Shown here: positions 35,436 to 44,956 of the stretch, one piece after another
Numbering within the stretch: the first letter of the stretch is position 1
How the letters are laid out: each line of letters begins with the position of its first letter
Assembly: GCF_011682235.2 (NCBI RefSeq)
Contig: NZ_CP076718.1
Span: forward strand, 4,433,095-4,497,094
From: Rhodocaloribacter litoris
GTDB lineage: Bacteria; Bacteroidota; Rhodothermia; Rhodothermales; ISCAR-4553
Direction of reading: 5' to 3'
Length of the DNA stretch: 64,000 bases
The notes under the pieces: model-generated
Seen by the model: only the letters and a program-made list of their open reading frames with translations
What the model was told of the DNA's origin: nothing
Database searches by the model: none
Made by a program: the position numbers and the translations under genes

Positions 35436-36433
35436 TCTACCCCGATCCTGGCCAGCACGGACCGGTCCTCGGGGGCGACGAAGCGCCCGGACCGGGACCG
35501 CTGGAGCAGATCGGCAACATACAGGGTGGCATAGATGCCCAGCACGGCGTCTCCCCGGCGACGATGCTCGTTGAAGAAAGCGACGACCTCGCCGTTACGG
35601 AGTGCCTCATCGACATAGAGGTGTCGCTTCCCCTCCGGACCCGGCGGGGCCATGCCGGGGAAACTCTTCTCCGGCTCGAAAAGCCGGGAGCCGGTATGAC
35701 AGCCGACGCACTGGACCGGCACCTTCAGCCGCCGGGGCGCGGTGCGGGTGGTATGGCTCAACGCACCGTCCGGACCATACACAAAGAACTCCCAGTATGT
35801 ATCCGATGTTTTCCGCATTACCGTCGTCTCGACGAGTTGCCCGTCCTGGTGATGCTCACCGATGAGGATCGTTCCGACCGGATAGACAATCCGGCTATCA
35901 TATTTCGCATAGTTTGACAGCGCATCCCGGAGTGCAGTTCGAGGAACGTAGACGTGCCGCCGGGCCGTGGTCATCACCCCGTCTATCTCCACCCAGAACC
36001 ATGCATCGGTGGAATCGAGATAGCCATGGGTCTGGCGTAACAGGTCCAGGTTTTCGGGTGGCGAGACGGCCGCGTAATAGGCACGTTCCAGCAGGTGCTC
36101 CAGGGTTTCCTCCCCTATGCTGCCCGCCTCCGCAGCCTGTTTCAGGAGGCCGAGGGCATCCGGGAATGCGGCGAGCGAATCCAGGTTGAGGAAGTACCTT
36201 CCCCCCTGTTCCACCAGCAGGCCCGCCCGGAAGGGGTCCTCCCCGCGTGGCCTGGTGAAAGGGCCGAAGTAGTAGCGAAGGAAGGTCTGGGGATCGGATT
36301 TGTCAATTTCGAGGGAGAGCAGGTTGTCTGGGGGAGGGTTGTTTTTCTGGGGAGTTTTGCATTGCAATAACGGCAATAGCGCCAGGCACCCGGCCACCCC
36401 CAGCCTGACCCGCCAACGCCCTGAACGCCTCAT
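35432..36433 (-). CDS. Lipoprotein with one CxxCH haem-binding motif
   Basis: A 333-residue lipoprotein. The signal has a basic start and a hydrophobic core ending in lipobox LLQC, lipidated Cys25. The lipobox is encoded by copy 6 of the 12-mer repeat. A CVGCHTG motif at residues 242-246 suggests a covalently bound c-type haem, near a beta-rich region (TYWEFFVYGPDG), so a cytochrome P460-like or electron-transfer role is possible. No full known family is recognised. It overlaps PfkB upstream and folB downstream by four bases each (ATGA). Why a haem lipoprotein sits between a sugar kinase and a folate enzyme is unclear. Confidence 0.7.
   Translation of the reverse strand: MRRSGRWRVRLGVAGCLALLPLLQCKTPQKNNPPPDNLLSLEIDKSDPQTFLRYYFGPFTRPRGEDPFRAGLLVEQGGRYFLNLDSLAAFPDALGLLKQAAEAGSIGEETLEHLLERAYYAAVSPPENLDLLRQTHGYLDSTDAWFWVEIDGVMTTARRHVYVPRTALRDALSNYAKYDSRIVYPVGTILIGEHHQDGQLVETTVMRKTSDTYWEFFVYGPDGALSHTTRTAPRRLKVPVQCVGCHTGSRLFEPEKSFPGMAPPGPEGKRHLYVDEALRNGEVVAFFNEHRRRGDAVLGIYATLYVADLLQRSRSGRFVAPEDRSVLARIGVE
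36362..36373 (-). repeat. 12-mer repeat copy 6 (lipobox of the CxxCH lipoprotein)
   Basis: Reads CCGTTATTGCAA on the minus strand followed by tgcAAAAct. In frame it encodes Pro-Leu-Leu-Gln, the residues just before the lipidated cysteine. Confidence 0.85.
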
Positions 36434-37362
36434 GGCACCACCTGCGCCGGGTCGAACGGAATGTGCGCCAGCGTCCGAAACGCCTCCAGTCGCCGGGCAA
36501 TCGCCTCACCGCTCAACCCCAGCAACCCTGCCGGCCCGAACCGCTCCACCGTGAAGGACGCCATCGCACTGCCAAAGACGACCGCACGCCGCAACGTGTC
36601 CTCATCGACCCGCCCGCAGCGTGCCACATAGCCCGCAAAACCGCCCATGAACGCATCCCCGGCCCCCGTCGGATCCTGTATGTCCTCCAGCGGATAAGCC
36701 GGTGCACTGAAGACCACCTCGTCGTAGAACAGCAACGCCCCGTGCTCCCCTTTCTTGATGACCAGGATACGCGGCCCCATGTCCCGGATGACCCGCGCCG
36801 CCTTCACCAGGTTCGGCTCCCCCGCCAGCTCCCGCGCCTCCGCGTCATTCACGATCAGCACATCGATCCGCCGGAGCAATGCCCGCAGTGCCTCCGGCGT
36901 GTGCTCGATCCAGAAGTTCATCGTGTCACAGAGCACCAGCGCCGGCGACCGTACCTGCTCCAGCACCTGCGCCTGGATACCCGGATCGAGGTTCCCCAGA
37001 CAAACGACCCCGCCTTCCCGAAATGCGACGGGAACCACCGGCTCGAAGCGCTCCAGCACATTCAGGTGGGTAAAGCACGTCTCCCGGTCGTTGAGGTCGT
37101 AGTGATAACGACCGCCCCAGGCAAACGTCTTGCCCGCCGGCTCGACCGTGACACCCTCCAGGTCCAGGTCACAGGCACGAAGCGTCTCCAGGTACGCCGC
37201 CGGGAAATCCCCTCCGACCACCGCCACGACCCCCACGGGCCGGCTGACGTACCGCGCCGCCATGGCAATATACGTGGCACTCCCCCCCAGCGCCCGATCC
37301 ACGGCCCCGAAAGGCGTCTCGATCGAGTCCAGGGCGACCGTACCCACAACGAGAACGTGCAC
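36430..37362 (-). CDS. PfkB-family carbohydrate kinase
   Basis: A 310-residue ribokinase/PfkB sugar kinase. It has an N-terminal VVGTVALDSIETPFG strand, ALGGSATYIAMAA as the sugar-binding glycine pair, and the C-terminal anion-hole and catalytic-Asp motif DPTGAGDAFMGGF. The substrate cannot be chosen; adenosine, fructose and ribose kinases all share these motifs. It is the first gene of a three-gene chain with ATGA overlaps (kinase, CxxCH lipoprotein, folB). Confidence 0.88.
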   Translation of the reverse strand: MHVLVVGTVALDSIETPFGAVDRALGGSATYIAMAARYVSRPVGVVAVVGGDFPAAYLETLRACDLDLEGVTVEPAGKTFAWGGRYHYDLNDRETCFTHLNVLERFEPVVPVAFREGGVVCLGNLDPGIQAQVLEQVRSPALVLCDTMNFWIEHTPEALRALLRRIDVLIVNDAEARELAGEPNLVKAARVIRDMGPRILVIKKGEHGALLFYDEVVFSAPAYPLEDIQDPTGAGDAFMGGFAGYVARCGRVDEDTLRRAVVFGSAMASFTVERFGPAGLLGLSGEAIARRLEAFRTLAHIPFDPAQVVP

Positions 37363-37477
37363 GAAGCAAAAGGCGCTTGATCGACAAAAAACCCGGCGAA
37401 GATACGAACGGTCCTTCCCCGTCCCGGTATTCCACCCGTGAGACTTCGGTGAAATACCCGGCCTGATCGATCCGTCG

Positions 37478-38116
37478 TTACCGGACCGCCTGCCGGAACC
37501 AGTCGGCTATACGCTTCACGAAGACGACCAGCACGGCCGTTCGTATGGTATTCAGGACGGATTCGAAGAACCCGTACGTGCGATGGGCCCCGCTTCGCAA
37601 CGCCTCCATCAACTCCGACACCTGTTCCTCCACGGCGTGCTCGGCCCGGTGGAACACCTCGCTGCCCGTATCGCCGGCACGGTCCGCCAGGCGCTGGCCG
37701 GCCTCGGCAGCCTGAGCCGCCAGATGGACCCCCGCGGTACGCACCCGCCGGCCCGCCTGCCGTGCCAGCCGCTCCGCCTTGCGCCGCGCCCGCACCGGGA
37801 ACGGAACCGGACGGGGCGTCAACAGGCGCCCCACCAGACCGCCGACGAGCACGCCGGCTCCCAGGGCCAGCCCCATCGCAAGCCCCGGATGCTCCCGGAC
37901 CCAGGCACGGGTCCGCTCCGTCGTCTCCGCTACGTCGAACTGTGCCAGGCCGTCACGCAACTGCCGGATCGAATGGCCGATCTCCTCGCGGATCTGGTTC
38001 ACCCGCGCGGAGAAATCGGCCTGCGCCTCGACCTCCGCAGCCGCGCCGGCCGCCTCCTCCGTCTCCCCCGTCTCCCGGGGCGGCATCGTCTTCTGATCCG
38101 TTTCCTGGTTAGCCAT
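37478..38116 (-). CDS. ElaB/YqjD-like (DUF883) membrane-anchored protein
   Basis: A 212-residue protein. Residues ~1-70 are charged and helical. A hydrophobic glycine-rich segment at ~78-96 (GLAMGLALGAGVLVGGLVG) follows the typical VREHPG lead of DUF883/ElaB/YqjD proteins. A second possible membrane segment lies near the C-terminus (RTAVLVVFVKRIADWF). Family members attach ribosomes or stress functions to the inner membrane. The similarity is short, so the assignment is tentative. The gene is transcribed divergently from the TPR gene. Confidence 0.6.
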   Translation of the reverse strand: MANQETDQKTMPPRETGETEEAAGAAAEVEAQADFSARVNQIREEIGHSIRQLRDGLAQFDVAETTERTRAWVREHPGLAMGLALGAGVLVGGLVGRLLTPRPVPFPVRARRKAERLARQAGRRVRTAGVHLAAQAAEAGQRLADRAGDTGSEVFHRAEHAVEEQVSELMEALRSGAHRTYGFFESVLNTIRTAVLVVFVKRIADWFRQAVR

Positions 38117-38367
38117 AGGATTGATTCCTCAAAAATGGTAAAAAAATTGCCTGTTGTCCGGTCGATGCACGCCACGGCCTCCGGCCCGGCGTACATCCTC
38201 ACCCAAAATCTAAGCGATCAACCGCCAGAACGTTCCTCAAAATGGAGTAACTTGAGCGCGATCCGTGATCGCCGACGAAACCTCCCATGCTGAAGACGAT
38301 TCATAGAGGCGGGCCGGCGGTCGTACCGGCCCGGCCTTCCCGTTTCCACCCCGACGATCCTGCGCGT

Positions 38368-41300
38368 ATGCCGACCGCACACAGCCCGCTCCGGCTTTTC
38401 CTGTCGCTTCTCTTGCTCCTGCTTTCCGCCACGGCGGTGCGGGCCCAGCGCGAGCCGGCCCGTCCCGAGACGGCCTTCAACGAAGCGTTCAGGCTCTACA
38501 ACGAGCAGCTCTACGAGCAGGCCGCGCGGGCGTTCGCCGGCTTCCGGCACGACTACCCCGAACACGTCAGCACGCCGGAGGCACTTTACTACCAGGCGGA
38601 GGCCACCCTGGCCGCCGGGCGCGAAGACGAGGCCGTCGAACTCTTCGCCGCCTTCCAGCGGTCCTACCCGGCCCACCCGCTGGCCTACCAGGCCAGCCTG
38701 GCGCTCGGGAAATACTTCTTCTCGTCGGGGGACTACGAGCGGGCCCTGCGCACGCTGGGCGAGGTCGTGGCCGAGAACCCGTCCGGAGAGCAGGGCGCCC
38801 AGGCCCTCTACTGGATGGGCGAATCCGCCCTGCGGCTGGACCGGCACGACGAAGCCATCCGCCACTTCCAGCGGGCCGCCGACGACTATCCGAACACCGC
38901 CACGGCTCCCGTGGCCCTGTATGCCATCGCCGTGGCCGAGGTGCGCCGCGCACGCTACGACGCCGCCGCACGGGCGTTCGAGGTGCTGGCTGCCCGCTAC
39001 CCCCAGTCGCCCTATGCCCTCAACATCGGGCTGGCGCTGGCCGAAGTGTATTACGAACTGGGCGACTACGACCGGGCCGTCCGCGAGATTCACCGGCGCC
39101 TGCCCAACCTCTCCGGCGAGGCCGAAGAGCGTGCGATCTTCCTCCTTGCCGAATCCTACAACCAGCTTCGCGACAGCGAGAACGCCATCGTCTACTACCG
39201 GCGCTTCTCGGAGGGTAACCCCGAAAGCCCCTATTACCGGCAGGCCCTTTACGGGCTCGCCTGGAACTACCATTTCGAGAGCGCCTACCAGTGGGCCGCC
39301 GACACCTTCGACCGCGTTCGGGAAGGACACGATGACGCCCTCGCCGAGAAGGCCACCTACTATGCCGCCGTCAACCGCTACCTCTCCGCCCAGCCGCGCC
39401 AGGCCCTCGCCCTCTTCCGGGAAGTCGCCGACCGGTGGCCGCAGGGCGCCCTGGCCGACCGCGCCCTCTACGAGCTCGGCCTGATCTACTACGAGATGCG
39501 GGAGTGGGAAGCCGCCAACCGCACCTTCAGCGAGTTGCTGCGGGCCTATCCGGACTCCGAGGTGCTCGGCGAAGCCCACTACCAGCTCGGCAACACCGCC
39601 ATCGCCCTGGGCCGCTTCGACGAGGCCCTCCGGAACTTCGACCGGGCCGTGGCCCTCGAAGCCGCCCCGCCCGCCCTCAAGGACGAGGTCGTCTTCCAGA
39701 AAGCCTGGCTGCTCTACCGCAGCGGTCGCTACGACGACGCCGCTCCGGCCTTCCTGACCCTGCACGAAACCAACCCCCGGGGCCCCAAAGCCGGCGAGGC
39801 CCTCTTCTGGGCCGCCGAAAGTTTCTACCAGACCGGCCAGCTCGACCGCGCCGTGCGGCTCTTCCGCCAGTACCTGCAGCAGTATCCCACCGGCAAACAG
39901 GTCGACGCCGCCCACTATGCGCTCGGCTGGGCCTACTTCAAACAAAGCCGGTACGAGGAGGCCATCCAGGCTTTCGAGCGCTTCCTGAACACCTACCGCG
40001 AGGAGTCCGGCACCGTCCCCTACCGCACGGACGCCCGCCTGCGCCTGGCCGACAGCTACTACGCCCTGAAGCGGTATCCGGAGGCCATCCGCCTCTACAC
40101 CCTCGTGGCAGAAGATGGAGAGGATTATGCCCTCTACCAGATCGGCCAGGCCCATTCCAACGCCGGCAACGCCTTCGAGGCCATCACCACCTTCCGCCGG
40201 CTGCTCGTCGAATACCCGCAGAGCGAATACCGCGAGGAGGCCCAGTATTCCCTCGGCTACCTCTACTTCCTGAACCAGGACTACGACCGGGCCGTCCAGG
40301 AATACCGTTCCCTGATCGAGGCCTACCCCCGTGATCCCCTGGCCGCCAAGGCCCAGTATGGCATCGGCGATGCCCTCTTCAATGCCGGGCGCCTCGAAGA
40401 AGCCATCGAAGCCTATCAGGAAGTACTCACCCGTTACCCCTCCTCCCCCTTTGTCGCCGACGCCGCCGCCGGGATCCAGTACGCCCTGGTCGCCCTCGGC
40501 GACGAGGCCCGGGCCGAGCGGATCATCCAGGATTTCATCGAGCGGAATCCCGGCCTTCCGGTCGTGGACGAACTGCGGTTCCGCCTGGCCGAAGCAAAGT
40601 TCCAGAGCGGTCGCCTCGATGCCGCCCTGGCCGACTTTCAGTCCTTCGTCCAGTCGACCCAGAACGAGCGGCTGCTGCCGGAAGCCTATTTCTACCTCGG
40701 CACCATCTACCTGCAACGCCAGCGAGAGCAGGAAGCCGAGCGCTACCTCCGGCAACTGCTGGCGCGCTATCCCCGGCACGCACGCAGCGCCGACGCGGCC
40801 CGGCAGCTCGGCGAGCGTTACCTGGAACAGGAGCGTTACCGGGAAGCCCTGGAAGCCTTCAACACCCTCGAGACCGTGGCCCGGCAGCTCGGCGATGCCT
40901 ATCTGGTGGCCCAGGCCCAGTACGGGCAGAGCCAGGCTCTGCTCAACCTGGGCCGGGAAGCCGAAGCCGAACGGCTCCTCCGGGAAGCCGTGGAGGCCGC
41001 CCCGGACGCCCCGCAGGTGATCCCGGCCCGCCTCGGCCTGGCCCGCCTCTACGAACGCACCGGGCGCACGGCCGAAGCACTCCGGCTCTACCGCCAGGTC
41101 GTCGACCAGAGCAAGGACGAAACGGGCGCCGAGGCGCTCGTCCGGCTGGGCACCCTGCTTCTCGAACAGGGCAATGCCCGCGCCGCCGCCGAAGAGCTGG
41201 GCCGCCTGCCCGTGCTCTATCCGGCCTACACGGACTGGATTGCCCGGGGATACCTCGTCCAGGCCCGCGCCTTCACCCGGATGAACCAGAAAGGCGAAGC

Positions 41301-41385
41301 CGCCCGCATCTACGACCTCGTCATCAGCCAGTATGCGGGTACGCCCTATGCCGACATCGCCGCCCGGGAAAAGGCGGCCCTGTAA
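38368..41385 (+). CDS. Large exported tetratricopeptide (TPR) repeat protein
   Basis: A 1005-residue protein. A signal peptide (hydrophobic LFLSLLLLLLSATAVRAQ, cleaved after RAQ) is followed almost entirely by TPR repeats of ~34-37 residues. They have the usual Ala/Gly/Tyr helix pairs, such as YERALRTLGEVVAENPSGEQG. No enzymatic domain was seen. It is probably periplasmic and acts as a scaffold, in the manner of BamD/CpoB-like proteins but far larger. The start is ATG 38368, placed directly before the signal peptide; an upstream in-frame ATG at 38287 lacks one. An outer-membrane barrel follows in the same direction. Confidence 0.88.
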   Translation: MPTAHSPLRLFLSLLLLLLSATAVRAQREPARPETAFNEAFRLYNEQLYEQAARAFAGFRHDYPEHVSTPEALYYQAEATLAAGREDEAVELFAAFQRSYPAHPLAYQASLALGKYFFSSGDYERALRTLGEVVAENPSGEQGAQALYWMGESALRLDRHDEAIRHFQRAADDYPNTATAPVALYAIAVAEVRRARYDAAARAFEVLAARYPQSPYALNIGLALAEVYYELGDYDRAVREIHRRLPNLSGEAEERAIFLLAESYNQLRDSENAIVYYRRFSEGNPESPYYRQALYGLAWNYHFESAYQWAADTFDRVREGHDDALAEKATYYAAVNRYLSAQPRQALALFREVADRWPQGALADRALYELGLIYYEMREWEAANRTFSELLRAYPDSEVLGEAHYQLGNTAIALGRFDEALRNFDRAVALEAAPPALKDEVVFQKAWLLYRSGRYDDAAPAFLTLHETNPRGPKAGEALFWAAESFYQTGQLDRAVRLFRQYLQQYPTGKQVDAAHYALGWAYFKQSRYEEAIQAFERFLNTYREESGTVPYRTDARLRLADSYYALKRYPEAIRLYTLVAEDGEDYALYQIGQAHSNAGNAFEAITTFRRLLVEYPQSEYREEAQYSLGYLYFLNQDYDRAVQEYRSLIEAYPRDPLAAKAQYGIGDALFNAGRLEEAIEAYQEVLTRYPSSPFVADAAAGIQYALVALGDEARAERIIQDFIERNPGLPVVDELRFRLAEAKFQSGRLDAALADFQSFVQSTQNERLLPEAYFYLGTIYLQRQREQEAERYLRQLLARYPRHARSADAARQLGERYLEQERYREALEAFNTLETVARQLGDAYLVAQAQYGQSQALLNLGREAEAERLLREAVEAAPDAPQVIPARLGLARLYERTGRTAEALRLYRQVVDQSKDETGAEALVRLGTLLLEQGNARAAAEELGRLPVLYPAYTDWIARGYLVQARAFTRMNQKGEAARIYDLVISQYAGTPYADIAAREKAAL

Positions 41386-41487
41386 CCCCCGGAGCTATCC
41401 CGGCCCTCTGCCCATAACCCGGACGCATGCCGCGTCCGATTGCGACATCCCATGACGATGGCCCTTTTGCCCACAGCAGCGTACGGA

Positions 41488-43350
41488 ATGAAACGGACGC
41501 CCGGCCGCGACGCACGGCCCAACGCGTCCGAAAAAGCCCGGTGCCGGCCCACCGGAACCGGCAGGACATCGAAGCCACGTTACGCCGCCCACCGCGGTCT
41601 ACCGACCCTTGTGGGCCTGCTCCTCCTCTTCACCGCCGTCCCGGCGCAGGCACAGCAGCACCAGGACGACCCGGCCCTGCCGGACCTCGCCCCGCGCGAG
41701 GTAGAGATCCGCGGGCAACTGGAGATCGTCTTTCCCTCGCTCCAGCGCCAGCCGCTGATCGGCTTCAACCCGCCGCCACGCGTGCCCGACCTGCCGGCAG
41801 GCCGCCGTCCCTACATCGAACCATACAAACAGGACAGCGCCGACCTGCCCCCCGGCCCGCTGCAACGCCCCGATCCCCCCCGGGCCGACCTGCTGGCCGG
41901 AAAGCCCCCCTTGCGCGGCGTCTTCGAGGCCGGTGCCGGCCGCTACCTCAGCCGGTCCTTCCGGGGACGCCTCGGCCTGCCCGTCTCCGAAACCGCCCTG
42001 TTCACCGGCCGGCTGGACTACGAGGGCGCCGACGGCTTCGAACCGTTCGACACCCGCCCCGGCCTGAAAACTCCGTTCGACGCCCTCGAAGCCGAACTGG
42101 ACCTGCACACCGCCTCGGCGGTGCTGGCAACCGGCCTCACCTTCGATGCCTTCTTCGACCGGTACACCCTCTACGGAACGGAACGGCCCGTGCGCTCCGT
42201 CTACGCCGAGAATCCCGAGCGCGAAGGCCGGGGCGGCGGGCTCGGCGTCTGGCTCCAGACCCGGGCCGCCGCCGACATCGCCCTCGACGCCCGCCTCCGC
42301 TACGGCAGCACCCGCTTCGAAACCAGTGTCCTGACCGACCAGGCTACCGACACCGGCCTCTTCAGCCGGCGCGAGCGGCGGCTCGACCTCGACGCCACCG
42401 GAACCGTCCCCTTCCCGACCGGCGACCTCGACCTGACCGCCCGCCTTTCCACCGCCGGGCTCGACACCGACGCCCTCCCCGGAAACACCGTGCAAACCTA
42501 CGAGGCCGGCGCCGCCTTCCGCTTCCTCTACGGAAACGCCTACCACGTCCGCCTCGGCCTGACCGTCCTCGGCTTCCGGGCCCTGGGCCAGACCCCCGGC
42601 GGCGGCAACCGCACGGCCGGCTACCTCTCCCCGGACGTCCGCATCGACCTGTATCCCGGACCGGGCCTCAATGTCTACCTGCAGCACCGGCCCACAATGC
42701 AGGTCCACACGCTCGCCGAACTCTACCGCCTCAGCCCCTACCTGGTCGACGAACCCCGCCTGCAACCCACCCTGCGCACCGTCAACGCGGAAGCCGGCGT
42801 GCACTACTTCGTCGGCCGGCTCCACCTGACCGGCCGCGCCGGCTACGTCCAGGCTCCCAACTTCCTCTACTTCCGGAACGCAGGCGGCACCGGCACCGCC
42901 ATCTACGACCGGGGCCTCACCACGGCCGAGTACGGCGACGCCCGCATCCTGCACCTGGGCGGCGAGGCCGCGTTCTCCCTCACGGGAGGACTGCACGCCT
43001 CGGCCGGGGTCACCCTGCAAGACGGTCACCTCCCGGACGAAGAGGCCGACATCCCCTACTTTCCCGCCCTCACCGCCCACACCATGCTCTCGCTGGCCTT
43101 CGCCAGCGGCAAAGGACTCCTGCAACTGCGCGGCACCCTCGAAAGCCCCCGCTACCGCGACTTCGACCGGACCCCCGAGAACCGGGTCGACACCTTCTTC
43201 GACCTCGATGCCGGCGCCAGCTACCGTTTCTCCCCCTGGGTCGGCGCCGGTCTTCAGGTGGACAACCTGCTCGGAGGACGGCGCGAGCGCTGGGACAACT
43301 ACCCCCAGATGCCCGGTGTCGTGCGCGGCACGCTGTTCATTCTTTTTTGA
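41488..43350 (+). CDS. Outer-membrane beta-barrel protein
   Basis: A ~620-residue exported protein. The signal peptide is hydrophobic LVGLLLLFTAVPAQAQ, preceded by a long Arg-rich start, so an earlier ATG at 41440 is possible. Residues ~60-140 are Pro-rich. The rest alternates polar and hydrophobic residues as beta strands, with turns rich in Gly/Asp, and it ends in TLFILF with a terminal Phe, as needed for barrel insertion. It looks like a TonB-receptor-type barrel but has no recognisable plug or CarboxypepD domain. Its function is unknown. Copy 7 of the 12-mer repeat follows the stop by one base. Confidence 0.75.
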   Translation: MKRTPGRDARPNASEKARCRPTGTGRTSKPRYAAHRGLPTLVGLLLLFTAVPAQAQQHQDDPALPDLAPREVEIRGQLEIVFPSLQRQPLIGFNPPPRVPDLPAGRRPYIEPYKQDSADLPPGPLQRPDPPRADLLAGKPPLRGVFEAGAGRYLSRSFRGRLGLPVSETALFTGRLDYEGADGFEPFDTRPGLKTPFDALEAELDLHTASAVLATGLTFDAFFDRYTLYGTERPVRSVYAENPEREGRGGGLGVWLQTRAAADIALDARLRYGSTRFETSVLTDQATDTGLFSRRERRLDLDATGTVPFPTGDLDLTARLSTAGLDTDALPGNTVQTYEAGAAFRFLYGNAYHVRLGLTVLGFRALGQTPGGGNRTAGYLSPDVRIDLYPGPGLNVYLQHRPTMQVHTLAELYRLSPYLVDEPRLQPTLRTVNAEAGVHYFVGRLHLTGRAGYVQAPNFLYFRNAGGTGTAIYDRGLTTAEYGDARILHLGGEAAFSLTGGLHASAGVTLQDGHLPDEEADIPYFPALTAHTMLSLAFASGKGLLQLRGTLESPRYRDFDRTPENRVDTFFDLDAGASYRFSPWVGAGLQVDNLLGGRRERWDNYPQMPGVVRGTLFILF

Positions 43351-43351
43351 T

Positions 43352-43363
43352 TTGCAATAACGG
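43352..43363 (-). repeat. 12-mer repeat copy 7 (after barrel gene stop)
   Basis: Reads CCGTTATTGCAA on the minus strand followed by atc and six A residues. It starts one base after the stop codon of the beta-barrel gene. Confidence 0.85.
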
Positions 43364-43465
43364 AATAAGCGCCCCCGAACCGCCGTTTTCCATCCGCCCC
43401 GACTTAACGTATCTTTAAGCAACCCGGCGGCACCCCGCCGCCCCGAAGCCCATCCTCCGCCCGCT

Positions 43466-43666
43466 ATGCCCGAAACACCGATGGAACCCGTCGCCCGGGC
43501 TCTGGCCGACATCCTCCGCGAAGCCCTCGTGCGCGGCGAATCCGTGCATGTCCCCGGCCTGGGAACCTTCGAAGTCCGGCACCAGCCCAGCCAGGTGATG
43601 GAAGAAGGCGGCCTCTCGGTCGTCCTCCCGCCCCGCGACGTCGTCGTCTTCAAGCCCGAACCCTGA
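43466..43666 (+). CDS. Short HU-like DNA-binding protein
   Basis: A 66-residue protein resembling the HU/IHF fold in its N-terminal part: helices with ARALADILREAL, then the HU-type turn VPGLGTFEV. It ends where the DNA-contacting beta arm of HU would continue; normal HU is ~90 residues. The family assignment rests on the PGLGTFEV turn and helix pattern. It lies 16 bases before a larger HU-like/SPOR protein, and both may bind DNA or act as structural modules. It is small but has a good position in an otherwise same-strand operon. Confidence 0.6.
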   Translation: MPETPMEPVARALADILREALVRGESVHVPGLGTFEVRHQPSQVMEEGGLSVVLPPRDVVVFKPEP

Positions 43667-43682
43667 ACGCCGCCGCAGCCCT

Positions 43683-44903
43683 ATGCCTGCCCGCTTGATC
43701 GAACAGCTCGCCGACCGCCTTTCCCTGACCCCCCCGGAGGCCGAACAGACCCTCCGGGCCTTCGTCGAAAGGCTTCGCGAACGGCTCCACAACGGAGAGA
43801 CGGTCGTCCTCCCGACGCTCGGCACATTCCGGCTTCAGGACCGGGAGATCACCTTCGAGCCGGCGCCGGCCCTGGACCTGGCCACGAACCACCGGTATGC
43901 CGGGCTCGAACCGCTCCCGGCCGCGCCACCCCCGGATGAACCCGCCGAAGCCCCCGTCGCCGGGGACGAACCGGACGTCGCACCGGAAGCCTCCCGGGAG
44001 ACCGACGATCTCGAAGACGGCACCTGGGCACCCCCACGCCAGGAAACCGATGACCACCCGCTCGGGCCGCCCCCGCCCGAGCCGTTCGAAGAGGCCGACT
44101 ATGCCGTCGTCGACGAGGAGGGCACGGCCGGGACCCCGGCGCCGGAGACCGAGGATCCGTTCAGCCTGCTCAAGTACGGTGAGCAAGCGCACGAAGAGGA
44201 AGAACAAGAGGCCGTAACGGAGCCGGCAGCCGGGGCGGACGAACCCGGCATAGAGGAAGAGGCGGAACAGGAGGAGGAAGAACGGGAAGCGATCGCGCCG
44301 GTCCTGACCGGCCCCGAACCGCCCCTGCAACCGGCCGGAGACCGGGACGAGCCGGCAGCCCCCCCTTCGCAGGCGCCCCGGGCGGCCCGCCGCCGGCCTT
44401 TCCCGGCGGGACTCCTGGCACTGGCACTGCTGGGGATCGCCGGAGGAGCCGTGGTCGCCTACCTCCTGCTCCGCTCGCCGGCCCCGTCTCCCTCCCCGCC
44501 CCCCCTCACCGAAGCACCCGCCCCTGCCGACACCACAACCGCCGCGCAGCCCGAGCGACCCGCGCCGGAGGCCGACACCACCCGCCGCCTCCCCGAAACG
44601 CCCCCGCCATCCCCACCGGCGGAACCGGCCCCCGGCCGCGAAGGCCTCGACCTCGACGCCGGCGGCTGGACCGTGGTCGTTGCCTCCCTCACCGCACGCC
44701 GCGACGCCGAGGCCATCGCCGAACGCTATCTGGACCTGAATTTGCCTGTAGACATCCTGACGGCAACAACCAACAACGTCACACGTTATCGTGTCGCCGT
44801 CGGCCAGTATCCGACACAGGAGGCGGCCCAGGAAGCCATCACCCGGATGGGTGACCGCCTGCCGGAAGGAAGCTGGCCGCTCCGTATCCGCCCCGAAAGG
44901 TAA
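43683..44903 (+). CDS. Membrane protein with N-terminal HU-like and C-terminal SPOR domains
   Basis: A 406-residue fusion. Residues ~1-60 are HU-like, with IEQLADRLSL, a helix, and LPTLGTFRL as the HU turn. A long acidic, Pro/Glu-rich linker (~75-235) follows. One membrane segment lies at ~239-262 (LLALALLGIAGGAVVAYLL). A second Pro/Thr linker leads to a SPOR domain at ~328-406 (GGWTVVVASLTARRDAEAIA, then YRVAVGQYPTQEAA). SPOR domains bind denuded peptidoglycan at division sites. The topology places HU-like DNA binding in the cytoplasm and SPOR in the periplasm, so it could link the nucleoid to the septum. That role is inferred. Confidence 0.8.
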   Translation: MPARLIEQLADRLSLTPPEAEQTLRAFVERLRERLHNGETVVLPTLGTFRLQDREITFEPAPALDLATNHRYAGLEPLPAAPPPDEPAEAPVAGDEPDVAPEASRETDDLEDGTWAPPRQETDDHPLGPPPPEPFEEADYAVVDEEGTAGTPAPETEDPFSLLKYGEQAHEEEEQEAVTEPAAGADEPGIEEEAEQEEEEREAIAPVLTGPEPPLQPAGDRDEPAAPPSQAPRAARRRPFPAGLLALALLGIAGGAVVAYLLLRSPAPSPSPPPLTEAPAPADTTTAAQPERPAPEADTTRRLPETPPPSPPAEPAPGREGLDLDAGGWTVVVASLTARRDAEAIAERYLDLNLPVDILTATTNNVTRYRVAVGQYPTQEAAQEAITRMGDRLPEGSWPLRIRPER

Positions 44904-44956
44904 CACTCCTTCAACCGCTCGGACGCCGACCGCGTCCCTATCCGTTCCCAACCGAT

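Noticed and set aside
38218-40779. 853-codon open frame antisense to the TPR gene
   Set aside because: It mirrors the TPR periodicity of the real gene and has no start or domain support.
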